Shown: positions 54,893 to 61,686 of the stretch, piece by piece | Layout of the letters: each line of letters opens with the position of its first letter | How positions within the stretch are numbered: position 1 is the first letter of the stretch | NCBI RefSeq assembly: GCF_003261055.1 | Contig: NZ_CP030074.1 | Span: 905,902-969,901, forward strand | Direction of reading: 5' to 3' | From: Streptomyces cadmiisoli | Lineage (GTDB): Bacteria; Actinomycetota; Actinomycetes; Streptomycetales; Streptomycetaceae | Length of the DNA: 64,000 bases | The notes under the pieces: generated by a model | Seen by the model: the letters and a program-made list of their open reading frames with translations, nothing else | Database searches by the model: none | What the model was told of the DNA's origin: nothing | Program-made: the position numbers and the translations under genes

Positions 54893-56298
54893 CCCCACCC
54901 GCTTTTGCCGCCTGTGCGCCGACCACAGTGCCGCCCGTCTGGCTGCTCCTGGATGCGGGCGACGACCACGCCATCCACCATGCCGCTCACCAGCGTGCCC
55001 ACCCCGAGGACGGCCGCATCACCACGGACCCCACCCCGCACACCAACAGCCTCGCCTACCTCGCCCTGGACCTGCTGCGCGCCATGGGCCGCGACAGCTT
55101 CGCCCGCCCTGACGCCGAGCGGATGGCCACCGACGCGGCCTGGCGCGCGGTGACCTGCTGGACCCTGACCACCCGAATCAGGGAAGCCACCGTGCTGCGC
55201 GCCCACCGCCTCACACCCGAACGCCTGGAGCGCCTGGCCACCTGGCGTGCCGAGACCGGCATCCGCCTCGTCCTCGTGGCCCATACACCCACCGAAGCCG
55301 CCGAATTGCGCCTGCGCACACGGCTGGCCGCGGCCCGCCTCACCGATCTGCGGACGATATCGGACACTGCGTCCATCCTGGACGCCATCGGCCCGCCCGC
55401 CCCGGGCCGGTGCCCGGGACCGCCGCCGTCCGATCATGTGCACCGGCTGCCCAACCTGCCCCGAACAGACGTGGCCGCCTTCCGCGAGGAGTGCAAGCGC
55501 CGCCTGAACGAGGCCGACTTCGCCCATACCGACGGCCAGTACCAGGCGGGCTACGCCGCCGCCCGCACCTGGCTCACCCGCCGACCCGCACCATCGGCCG
55601 CGCCCCGGACCAAGGATGCCAAGGGCGCTGTCCCCCAGGACAAGGACGCCGTCCCCGAAAGCAGCGGTCACTGGCCGGACTTGGAAGGTCTGCGCCTGTT
55701 CCTGGCCCGCCTCACCGTCTCAAGCCCCAGCCCCCAGCACACCCTCGCCCGCGTACGCGGAGCCCAGAGAGGATTCCTCAGCCGGCACCTCCAACTCGAC
55801 GTCCCTGACGACCTCATCGAGCGGGGCGGCCCCGGAATCACCACCGTGCCGATCACCCCCCGCCGGGCCCACGCCCTGGCCACACACCTGCCCAATCCGC
55901 TGCGCGCTGCCGCAGCGGCCGCCCTGCTGTTCACCGGCACCGATCAGTCCCTGCTGGCCATGACCCAGATCGCCAGCGTCGACGAGCACGCCACCCGCCT
56001 GGCCATCGACCGCGACTCGCGGATCTACATCGGCACGCCACCCGGCCCGCGGCACATGTACGCCATCCCGCCCCGCGCCCGCCCCCTGCTCACCGCCGCC
56101 CTCGCCTTCCGCCGCCGCACCCCGCGCACCACCGACCACCTCGGACTGTTCGCCGGCTGCTTCGGTACCCCCGTCCGCTTCGACAACCTCATCCGCGACG
56201 CCGGCCTCGACTTCCCGGCCGTCACACACCCGCACCCCGCACAGGACTGGCACACCGCCGCCCGCTGCCGACACCTGCCCGCCGCCCTGCGGGGATGA
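54880..56298 (+). CDS. Degenerate tyrosine-recombinase-like protein of the transposition module
   Basis: A 472-residue protein in the same operon (ATG 54880, or 54889). The N-terminal half is helical and unassigned (WRAVTCWTLTTRIREATVLR, TGIRLVLVAHTPTEAAELRL). The C-terminal 200 residues resemble the tyrosine-recombinase catalytic fold: PLRAAAAAALLFTGTDQSLL, MTQIASVDEHATRLAI, YAIPPRARPLLTAALAFRRR and LIRDAGLDFPAV. The arginine expected after TG, the HxxR box and the nucleophilic tyrosine are not evident, so it is probably non-catalytic and may bind DNA. It occupies the position where TniQ or a resolvase would be expected in Tn5053-type operons, but no TniQ zinc motif is present. Confidence 0.55.
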   Translation: MPPMTPPAFAACAPTTVPPVWLLLDAGDDHAIHHAAHQRAHPEDGRITTDPTPHTNSLAYLALDLLRAMGRDSFARPDAERMATDAAWRAVTCWTLTTRIREATVLRAHRLTPERLERLATWRAETGIRLVLVAHTPTEAAELRLRTRLAAARLTDLRTISDTASILDAIGPPAPGRCPGPPPSDHVHRLPNLPRTDVAAFREECKRRLNEADFAHTDGQYQAGYAAARTWLTRRPAPSAAPRTKDAKGAVPQDKDAVPESSGHWPDLEGLRLFLARLTVSSPSPQHTLARVRGAQRGFLSRHLQLDVPDDLIERGGPGITTVPITPRRAHALATHLPNPLRAAAAAALLFTGTDQSLLAMTQIASVDEHATRLAIDRDSRIYIGTPPGPRHMYAIPPRARPLLTAALAFRRRTPRTTDHLGLFAGCFGTPVRFDNLIRDAGLDFPAVTHPHPAQDWHTAARCRHLPAALRG

Positions 56299-56305
56299 TG
56301 GTCGG

Positions 56306-56647
56306 GTGCAGCAGCCCTCTCCTGAACCGACACCGGTCATCCTCGCCATTGACGACCTCAGGGCGCTGCCCCGAGCGACACGGCTCGCCCGTACGAGCCG
56401 TGAAGGAGTCCAACTCCTCCAGGAGCACCAGCACATCTTCATCGACGAGCTCTGGCTCGACCACGACCTCGGCGGGGATGACAGCATCATGCCGGTGGTG
56501 ACCCTCCTGGAAGAGGCCGCCTTTTATGGACACCCGTTCCAGATCGGCACCGTCTACGTGCACAGCGCTAACCCCATCGGGGCCGAGACTGTTGTGCGGT
56601 CCCTTTCACATTGGAAGTACCGCGTTCGCAGAGCCGCCACCCAATGA
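56306..56647 (+). CDS. Small receiver-like (cREC-type) domain protein
   Basis: A 113-residue protein starting at GTG 56306, only 7 bp after the recombinase-like gene. It reads VILAIDDLRALPRATRLART, SREGVQLLQEHQHIFIDELW and LDHDLGGDDSIMPVVTLLEE, then GHPFQIGTVYVHSANPIGA. The acidic pair in IDD, the LDHDLG segment and the alternation of strands and helices suggest a response-regulator-like receiver fold of the kind seen as single domains in phage and defence islands. No output domain or partner kinase is present. The link to the transposition genes may be only positional. Confidence 0.5.
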   Translation: MQQPSPEPTPVILAIDDLRALPRATRLARTSREGVQLLQEHQHIFIDELWLDHDLGGDDSIMPVVTLLEEAAFYGHPFQIGTVYVHSANPIGAETVVRSLSHWKYRVRRAATQ

Positions 56648-56669
56648 CAGCTTGCGGCACAGCACCCTG

Positions 56670-56760
56670 TCACCAGCGCATGCCGAAGGTGTCGAGGCCG
56701 CCTCGCCGGGCAACAAGACGATGGACCGCAAGCTCAAGCCCTCGCTGTGGACCGCCTCGT
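56670..56760 (-). pseudogene. Helicase-associated protein tail remnant
   Basis: The minus strand ends a short frame with RLVARRGGLDTFGMRW and TGA at 56670-56672. The LDxxGMRW ending equals that of the helicase at 48854 (LDELGMRW), so this is the last few codons of a second helicase-associated protein. Everything upstream is replaced by the recombinase-like fragment on the other strand. Confidence 0.5.
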
Positions 56761-57136
56761 CCACGCCACCGTCGACGACGTGCATCACGACGGCTCCCGG
56801 CTCGCCCTGCCCGAGCCCTTCAGCGGCGCGTACGACCAGGAGCATCTGCCGCCCCGCGTCCGGTACGCGATCCCGCCCCACGCCCGGCCTTATCTGCAAG
56901 CCGCCCGGTTCTTCCGTCAGCTCGAAGGTGCACCGGGCCACTTCCATCTGTTCAGTAAATCCTTCGGCTACCGCCGCACAGCCCTCGTCAGGGACGCCGG
57001 CCACCCCATCCCGGCGCTCGACTACCCGTACCCCGGCCCGGTCTGGCACCACCAGGCCCGCCTGCTGCGTCCGCACTCTCGAAGGCAGCCTTCAAGCGTG
57101 AATAGACCGGCATCCGCACGCGGGGACGCGCGATGA
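56747..57136 (+). pseudogene. Partial copy of the recombinase-like gene, C-terminal part
   Basis: The frame from about 56747 reads ATVDDVHHDGSRLALPEPFS, RVRYAIPPHARPYLQAARFF and LVRDAGHPIPALDYPYPGPV. It parallels residues about 370-465 of the protein at 54880-56298 (YAIPPRARPLLTAALAF, LIRDAGLDFPAV, DWHTAARCRHLP). The N-terminal three quarters are missing and no ribosome binding site is present. It shows that a second module of this type once stood here. Confidence 0.6.
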
Positions 57137-57184
57137 TGAGCTGTGCTGCACGACGAGCGTGCCGGGGAGGCGTGAAAACGGATC

Positions 57185-57655
57185 GTGATCACCACTGACC
57201 ATCCGCACAGGGAAAGGGCGGAACAGCGCCGGAAGTTCGTCCCGCCGTCCAGGTTGCACCTGCCCGACGTTCCGGACCGGGCAGAGGACGCCCTGCTGGA
57301 CCAGTTGTTGTACGCAACCGCGGACGGATGCCAGGACTGCCGTTCGATGCTGCTCGACCGTTTCGCTCAGGACGCGGGGGCGACGCACAAGCTGGTGGAC
57401 TGGGCCTGCTGGATTGCGACCGAGGTGTACGGTGGCCTGCCGGCCGAGCTTGTCGACGAAGCCGCGACGGCGGACACCCTCTTTCGCCCCTCGCTCACCT
57501 TTTGCCGGCTCGCCGCGGAGTACCGCGCTCGGGGACGGACCAGCAGCGGCATGTACACCGCCCGTGAACCTGCGCAGCGCCGCGAGGCGGCGGACACCGC
57601 CGTCACCCTGGTCGCCGGACTCCAGAGGTGCTGGACGGACTTCCTCTACCGGTGA
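57185..57655 (+). CDS. Hypothetical protein, 156 aa
   Basis: A soluble helical protein of unknown family starting at GTG 57185. Segments include LPDVPDRAEDALLDQLLYAT, CQDCRSMLLDRFAQDAGATH and WIATEVYGGLPAELVDEAAT. Four cysteines are present but without a clear metal-binding pattern. Codon use is normal for the organism, which supports a real gene. It lies between the transposition module and the jetD duplicate and has no evident operon partner. Confidence 0.5.
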   Translation: MITTDHPHRERAEQRRKFVPPSRLHLPDVPDRAEDALLDQLLYATADGCQDCRSMLLDRFAQDAGATHKLVDWACWIATEVYGGLPAELVDEAATADTLFRPSLTFCRLAAEYRARGRTSSGMYTAREPAQRREAADTAVTLVAGLQRCWTDFLYR

Positions 57656-58426
57656 CCAGGGTCGTGCCCGATCGTGCAGGCCACGCAGGCGTCGGCGAGC
57701 TCCGGCCTGGGCTGATGTTCCCGTAGACGCTGCATCGCGTGGCTGGACAGGAACTCGAAGGACCGAATTGGTTCAGCCTTCCAGGTGTCGGTCGCTGTTG
57801 ACCGGCGGGCTGCCGGTCGGTGCTGGCGGGTGACGAAGATTCGGGCGTGTTCGTCGAGCTTGGCCGCGACCCGTGGCTGTGAGACCGGCAGGGGTGGAGG
57901 CTGGAGTGCAGGGGACCGCGGACTGTTTGGCCGGTCGGACGCGGGAGTGGCCCCGGCCACGGTCCTGGCGTCGGCTGTCCGGTGTCTGCTGCCCTGGGTG
58001 TCAGGCCCGGTGCCGCGCAAGTGCCTCTCGCACCGCGGTGATGGCGTGCGCTCCTGTTCCAGGCGCAGGTGCGGCCGGTAGCCCCGGTCCTGGTCGAGGC
58101 GGGCCTCCTCGGGGTGAGGCGTGTCTGTGTCTTCTGCTGCCGGTGGCACTCGTGGGCGAGGAGGGGTGGCGCGGTCCATGAGCAGTGACGTGGTGTGCGG
58201 GACGCGTCCTTGGATCTGGTCGCGGATGGCGAAGCCATGGGTGTTGTTGGCGCCCCAGTGACAGAGGTCGACGTCGTTGAGCCAGGGCAGATGACGCAGC
58301 AGGGCAGCGGCGTATCCGGAGCCGAGGACGGCGATGGCGCCGGGGACCGGCGGCAGCGGGAGATCTGGCCGAACCGCCCGCACTGGATTGCCGACCGGCA
58401 CATCTGTACGACTTGTGTGGTGTCAC
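57656..58426 (-). pseudogene. Duplicated 3' part of jetD with altered Toprim-like site
   Basis: The minus strand reads AIAVLGSGYAAALLRHLPWL, NDVDLCHWGANNTHGFAIRD and HTTSLLMDRATPP, closely matching the C-terminal part of the jetD gene at 60508-61686. The key GDIDTHGF of jetD is GANNTHGF here, so both acidic metal ligands are lost, and the frame is broken after about 100 residues. DNA similarity continues past the gene end (57826-58080 against 60327-60582), so this is a segmental duplication that has decayed. Confidence 0.75.
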
Positions 58427-58716
58427 CGGTCACGCGTCGGTCTCCGGCTTGAAACCAGCAGCAGGTGCCGACTCGGGCCTGCCCTGCCGGCGCGGGCACC
58501 TCGAAGTCGCCCGCTGTTTCTGGCCGGTTGCACGACGAGTTCTCTGACCCGGCCCCTACGGGTCGGTGTTTCTGCAGGTCAGTAAGGGTCTGGCGTGGCA
58601 ATAGGGCTGCGTGGGAAAAAAGTTGGGTCACGGCGTCCGGATTCGGGCCTCTCGGCGCGTGTAGGTGGTGAGGGCGATAGGCCCTCATCAACGAGTCGAT
58701 GACGGGAGGCCGGTCG
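58427..58716. other. Gap before the second sigma cassette
   Basis: No gene was recognised. It must contain the promoter of the plus-strand sigma cassette. The A-rich stretch GGGAAAAAAGTTGGGTC near 58612 stands out but no clear promoter pair was found. Confidence 0.35.
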
Positions 58717-58998
58717 GTGACCTGGCTGGAGTGGACGGGCGCGGGTGGGATCTCGATCCCGCTGTTGTTCCTGGCGTACCACGCGCTGCGCCGTACGAAG
58801 AGCGCGATGGAGATGTGCCTGACGGTGTATCTGCACGTTCGCACGGAGCGCGAGCAGCGCGCAACGATGATTGCGATGGCGGCGGCGCTGCCGGAGGGCG
58901 GGGCCGCGGCCCGCTTCGAGGAAGGGCAGCCGGCGTGGCTGTTCTACAAGCACTCGGAGCCGGACCAGCGGGCGATCACCTCCCAGGAGGCTGCGTGA
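58717..58998 (+). CDS. Small membrane-anchored protein of the second sigma cassette
   Basis: A 93-residue protein with an N-terminal hydrophobic helix (GAGGISIPLLFLAYHALRRT) and a charged soluble tail ending DQRAITSQEAA. GTG 58717 has GGGAGG 8 bases upstream; ATG 58699 would place the ribosome site inside the gene. Its stop overlaps the GTG of the sigma gene (GTGA), so the two are coupled. It is the positional counterpart of the small membrane protein at 25553-25777. Confidence 0.7.
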   Translation: MTWLEWTGAGGISIPLLFLAYHALRRTKSAMEMCLTVYLHVRTEREQRATMIAMAAALPEGGAAARFEEGQPAWLFYKHSEPDQRAITSQEAA

Positions 58999-59522
58999 CC
59001 GAGCCCGACCGGGGCACGGACTTCGAGGCGTTCGTCCTCGAGACCAGCGCGGCGTTCTCCCGCGTAGCCCGGGCCGAAGCAGGCGGCGACCTGCACAGCG
59101 CCGAAGACGCCGTGCAGGTCGCGTACATGCGCATGTTCACGTCGTGGGAAAAGATCGTGGCGCGGCCCGGTAACCGGGCCGCCTACGGCCGTACCGCGGT
59201 GAGGAACGCGGTCATCGACCAGTTCCGGCGTAACCAGCGCATGGTTCCTGCCCCGTTGCAGGAACTGCCCGAACAGGAATCCCAGACCGGTATTCCCGAT
59301 GCCGCCTACGAAATGATCAAAGAGGGTATCGATGAACTAGTCGCCAAACTTCCCGACCGGCAGCGGCAGGCCATCACCCTGTGCGTTCTTCAGGATTTCA
59401 GTCCTGAAGAAGCGGGGAGGCGCCTGGGCCTTAAGGAGGAGTCGGTGAAGAAGTACATCCGCATGGCCATCATGAACCTGAAGAAGTTCGTCAACGAGAC
59501 CGGCGAGGAGGAAACCGCATGA
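58995..59522 (+). CDS. ECF-type RNA polymerase sigma factor
   Basis: A 175-residue ECF sigma factor. Region 2 shows DLHSAEDAVQVAYMRMFTSW and NRAAYGRTAVRNAVIDQFRR; region 4 shows LVAKLPDRQRQAITLCVLQD and FSPEEAGRRLGLKEESVKKY. It starts at GTG 58995 inside the end of the small membrane gene and its TGA overlaps the ATG of the next gene. With its neighbours it forms a three-gene cassette that parallels the one at 24.3-25.8 kb, on the opposite strand. Its regulon is unknown. Confidence 0.88.
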   Translation: MTEPDRGTDFEAFVLETSAAFSRVARAEAGGDLHSAEDAVQVAYMRMFTSWEKIVARPGNRAAYGRTAVRNAVIDQFRRNQRMVPAPLQELPEQESQTGIPDAAYEMIKEGIDELVAKLPDRQRQAITLCVLQDFSPEEAGRRLGLKEESVKKYIRMAIMNLKKFVNETGEEETA

Positions 59523-60145
59523 CCACCTGGGACAGGGAAAACGAGCAGGGCGCCATCCGGCTCCTCGCCGTATGGGCCCTGCTCGAACGCTCCGAGCAGG
59601 CCCTTTCGGAGAGTCCGCGGACACCCGAGGACTCGGCACAGGCGGAGGGGGGCCAGCTTGCCGGCTGGCCCCCGGCCCCCGCCGAATGTCCGGACGACCC
59701 AGACCGTATCGAAGCCAAGGGTGAACTCGTCCTACTGCTGGCACGCGAGTGCGCGCGGAAAGCCACTGCACAGGAAACACGCCGGATCGCGGAACTCCTG
59801 GAATATCTGGACAGGGATGAAGAGTCCCTGGCCTGGTGGCAATGGGCGGCAGAACGAGGCGACGCGGACGCGGCGGACTATCTGGAAATGCTTCATGCGG
59901 AAAAGCAGGAGCAAGAGAATACGTCAGTCGACTCTTCTCCGCCACCTGAGTTGGAAGAAAGTGCAGCACTGTTCGTGTGGAAAGCCAGCGGCGCAACTGC
60001 TGGATCCCGCACTTTTGCGGCAGTTCAAATGGCGCTGAGTGCTGCAGCCAACCCAGGGCTAAGTGAAGACGCAAAGCAGCTGGTGAGGGAAATCGAAGAG
60101 TACTTGCAGCACCCTGACCGCATGACAGATGGAAGGCGCCGCTGA
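59519..60145 (+). CDS. Acidic helical protein coupled to the sigma factor
   Basis: A 208-residue acidic protein whose ATG overlaps the sigma stop (ATGA). The middle contains a Sel1/TPR-like pair of helices (RRIAELLEYLDRDEESLAWW and QWAAERGDADAADYLEMLHA), usually a protein-binding module, and the C-terminus is helical (LSEDAKQLVREIEEYLQHPD). There is no membrane helix or zinc motif. It may bind and control the sigma factor. The 3' half is more A+T-rich than the 5' half. It differs in sequence from the corresponding helical protein at 24300-25004. Confidence 0.65.
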   Translation: MTTWDRENEQGAIRLLAVWALLERSEQALSESPRTPEDSAQAEGGQLAGWPPAPAECPDDPDRIEAKGELVLLLARECARKATAQETRRIAELLEYLDRDEESLAWWQWAAERGDADAADYLEMLHAEKQEQENTSVDSSPPPELEESAALFVWKASGATAGSRTFAAVQMALSAAANPGLSEDAKQLVREIEEYLQHPDRMTDGRRR

Positions 60146-60212
60146 TGCGAACCATTCTTCTGCCGTCCCACCAAGTTGAAACGAGATCCGTCCTATAGGC
60201 AGACTCATCATG

Positions 60213-60277
60213 AGTGCCTCACGCTGAGGCACAACGACTCGTTGAGGCAGCGGCCCGCCACACTGGCGGGCCGCTGC
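60213..60277. terminator. Two hairpins, probable bidirectional terminator
   Basis: GTGCCTCA pairs with TGAGGCAC across CGC at 60213-60231. A stronger hairpin follows: GCAGCGGCCCGCCA (60247-60260) pairs perfectly with TGGCGGGCCGCTGC (60264-60277). The pair lies between the convergent sigma cassette and jetD genes. Confidence 0.7.
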
Positions 60278-60507
60278 TGCATCTCCAGAACCGCAAAACG
60301 ACTCACGGACCCACCCCAGCGCGGCGGGTGATCAAGATTCGGGCGTGTCTGTCGTGCTCGGCCGCGCCCGTAGGCTGTGGGCCTCGTAGGGGCAGAGGCT
60401 GGAGCATGGGGAGCTCCAGACCGCTTGCCTGGCGGACGCGGAAGCGGCCTTTTCCTCGACAACCACGGCCCTGGTCCGCGGCTGTCCGGTGTCTGCAGCC
60501 CTGGGTG

Positions 60508-61686
60508 TCATTCCCGGTGCTGTGTCAGTGCCTCTCGCACGGCGGTGATGGCGATGCGCTCCTGCTCCAGGCGCAGGTGCGGCCGGTAGGCGCCGGTCCG
60601 CAGGTCCCGGTCGAGGTGGGCCTCCTCGGGGGTGAGGTGTGTCAGGCCGCCGCGTGCTTGGGTCTTCTCCTGGCCCCAGTGGGACTCGTGGGCGAGGAGG
60701 GTGGCGCGGTCCATGAGCAGTGACGTGGTGTGCGGGAAGCGTCCTCGGACCTGGTCGAGGATGGCGAAGCCATGGGTGTCGATGTCGCCCCAGTAGCAGA
60801 GGTCGACATCGTCGAGCCAGGGCAGATGACGCAGCAGGGCGGCGGCGTATCCGGAGCCGAGGATGGCGATGGCGTCGGGGACTGCTGGCAGTGAGAGGTA
60901 GGTGATCTCGTTCTCGAGGACGAAGACGGTGCGTACCCCTGGGGACCAGTGGGCCAGTTCCTCGGCGCGGACGGTGAGTTCGCTGAATGGCAGGGGGGAG
61001 TCGCCGAGGTAGCGAAGGCGGATGTAGATGGGCTTGGTGCGAAAGCCGTACCGTGCGACGAGATCGCTCTTCGGTGCGATGGCGTTGACGCGGCTTTCAG
61101 GGAGCACACAGTCGAGGAGTTCGGCGAGGATTCCTTTGTTGGTCTCGATGAACTTGGTGTCAACGCCCGGGGTGTCGATCTCGCGCAGGTAGACCGCCTC
61201 GGTGTCGTGGTCGCGGATCCAGCACGTGGTGCGCACGAGCTGGTGCCAGTCTGCAGCGTGGGCGAGGACCTTCATGGGATGGTCGGCCATCCACCGTGCG
61301 ATGCCGGGGTCCTGGCGTGCGGTCTGCTCGTGCAGGGTGTGAAAGCTGTCGACCTGGGTGGTGACGCGGAGCAGCATCCAGAGGCGGTCGCGGGTGTCGA
61401 CCCAGGCTCGGGCCGGAACGGTATTCGACGGGGTGCCGTTGCGGCCGCCGATGGATTTGGTTTGGATGCGCAGATGGGGGTTCCGGTCGGGGGCCCAGCA
61501 CTGGGCCCAGGCGAGCGCCTGCTCGTAGTGCTGCAGGGCGTCGGCCGCGGTCGGGCCCTTCAGCGGCACTCCGATGGGTTCGAAGGGGTGACCGCCCGCG
61601 GCGGCGGTGAGGTAGCGGCCGCTGGTCCACTTGCGGCGCAGGGTTTCCACCACATGCTCGGGGCGGGTCCATGCTGCCGGGGTCAC
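60508..61686 (-). CDS. jetD: JetD, Toprim-like nuclease subunit of Wadjet
   Basis: A 392-residue protein of the JetD family (DUF3322 N-terminal and DUF2220 C-terminal parts). JetD cleaves plasmid DNA extruded by the JetABC SMC complex. The Toprim-like site is visible as VFVLENEITYLSLP (about 255-268) and LCYWGDIDTHGFAILDQVRG (about 295-314), with the Glu and Asp-x-Asp intact. The N-terminal half has WTSGRYLTAAAGGHPFEPIG. GTG 61686 overlaps the jetC stop (GTGA). The gene itself looks intact, but jetC upstream is broken, so the system is probably inactive. A decayed copy of its 3' end lies at 57.7-58.4 kb. Confidence 0.9.
   Translation of the reverse strand: MTPAAWTRPEHVVETLRRKWTSGRYLTAAAGGHPFEPIGVPLKGPTAADALQHYEQALAWAQCWAPDRNPHLRIQTKSIGGRNGTPSNTVPARAWVDTRDRLWMLLRVTTQVDSFHTLHEQTARQDPGIARWMADHPMKVLAHAADWHQLVRTTCWIRDHDTEAVYLREIDTPGVDTKFIETNKGILAELLDCVLPESRVNAIAPKSDLVARYGFRTKPIYIRLRYLGDSPLPFSELTVRAEELAHWSPGVRTVFVLENEITYLSLPAVPDAIAILGSGYAAALLRHLPWLDDVDLCYWGDIDTHGFAILDQVRGRFPHTTSLLMDRATLLAHESHWGQEKTQARGGLTHLTPEEAHLDRDLRTGAYRPHLRLEQERIAITAVREALTQHRE

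Noticed and set aside
57109..57130. Single CRISPR-repeat-like sequence containing GCACGCGGGGACG
   Set aside because: Only half of a repeat matches, there is no second copy at 61 bp, and G+C-rich DNA gives such matches by chance. It could be revisited as a stand-alone atypical guide.
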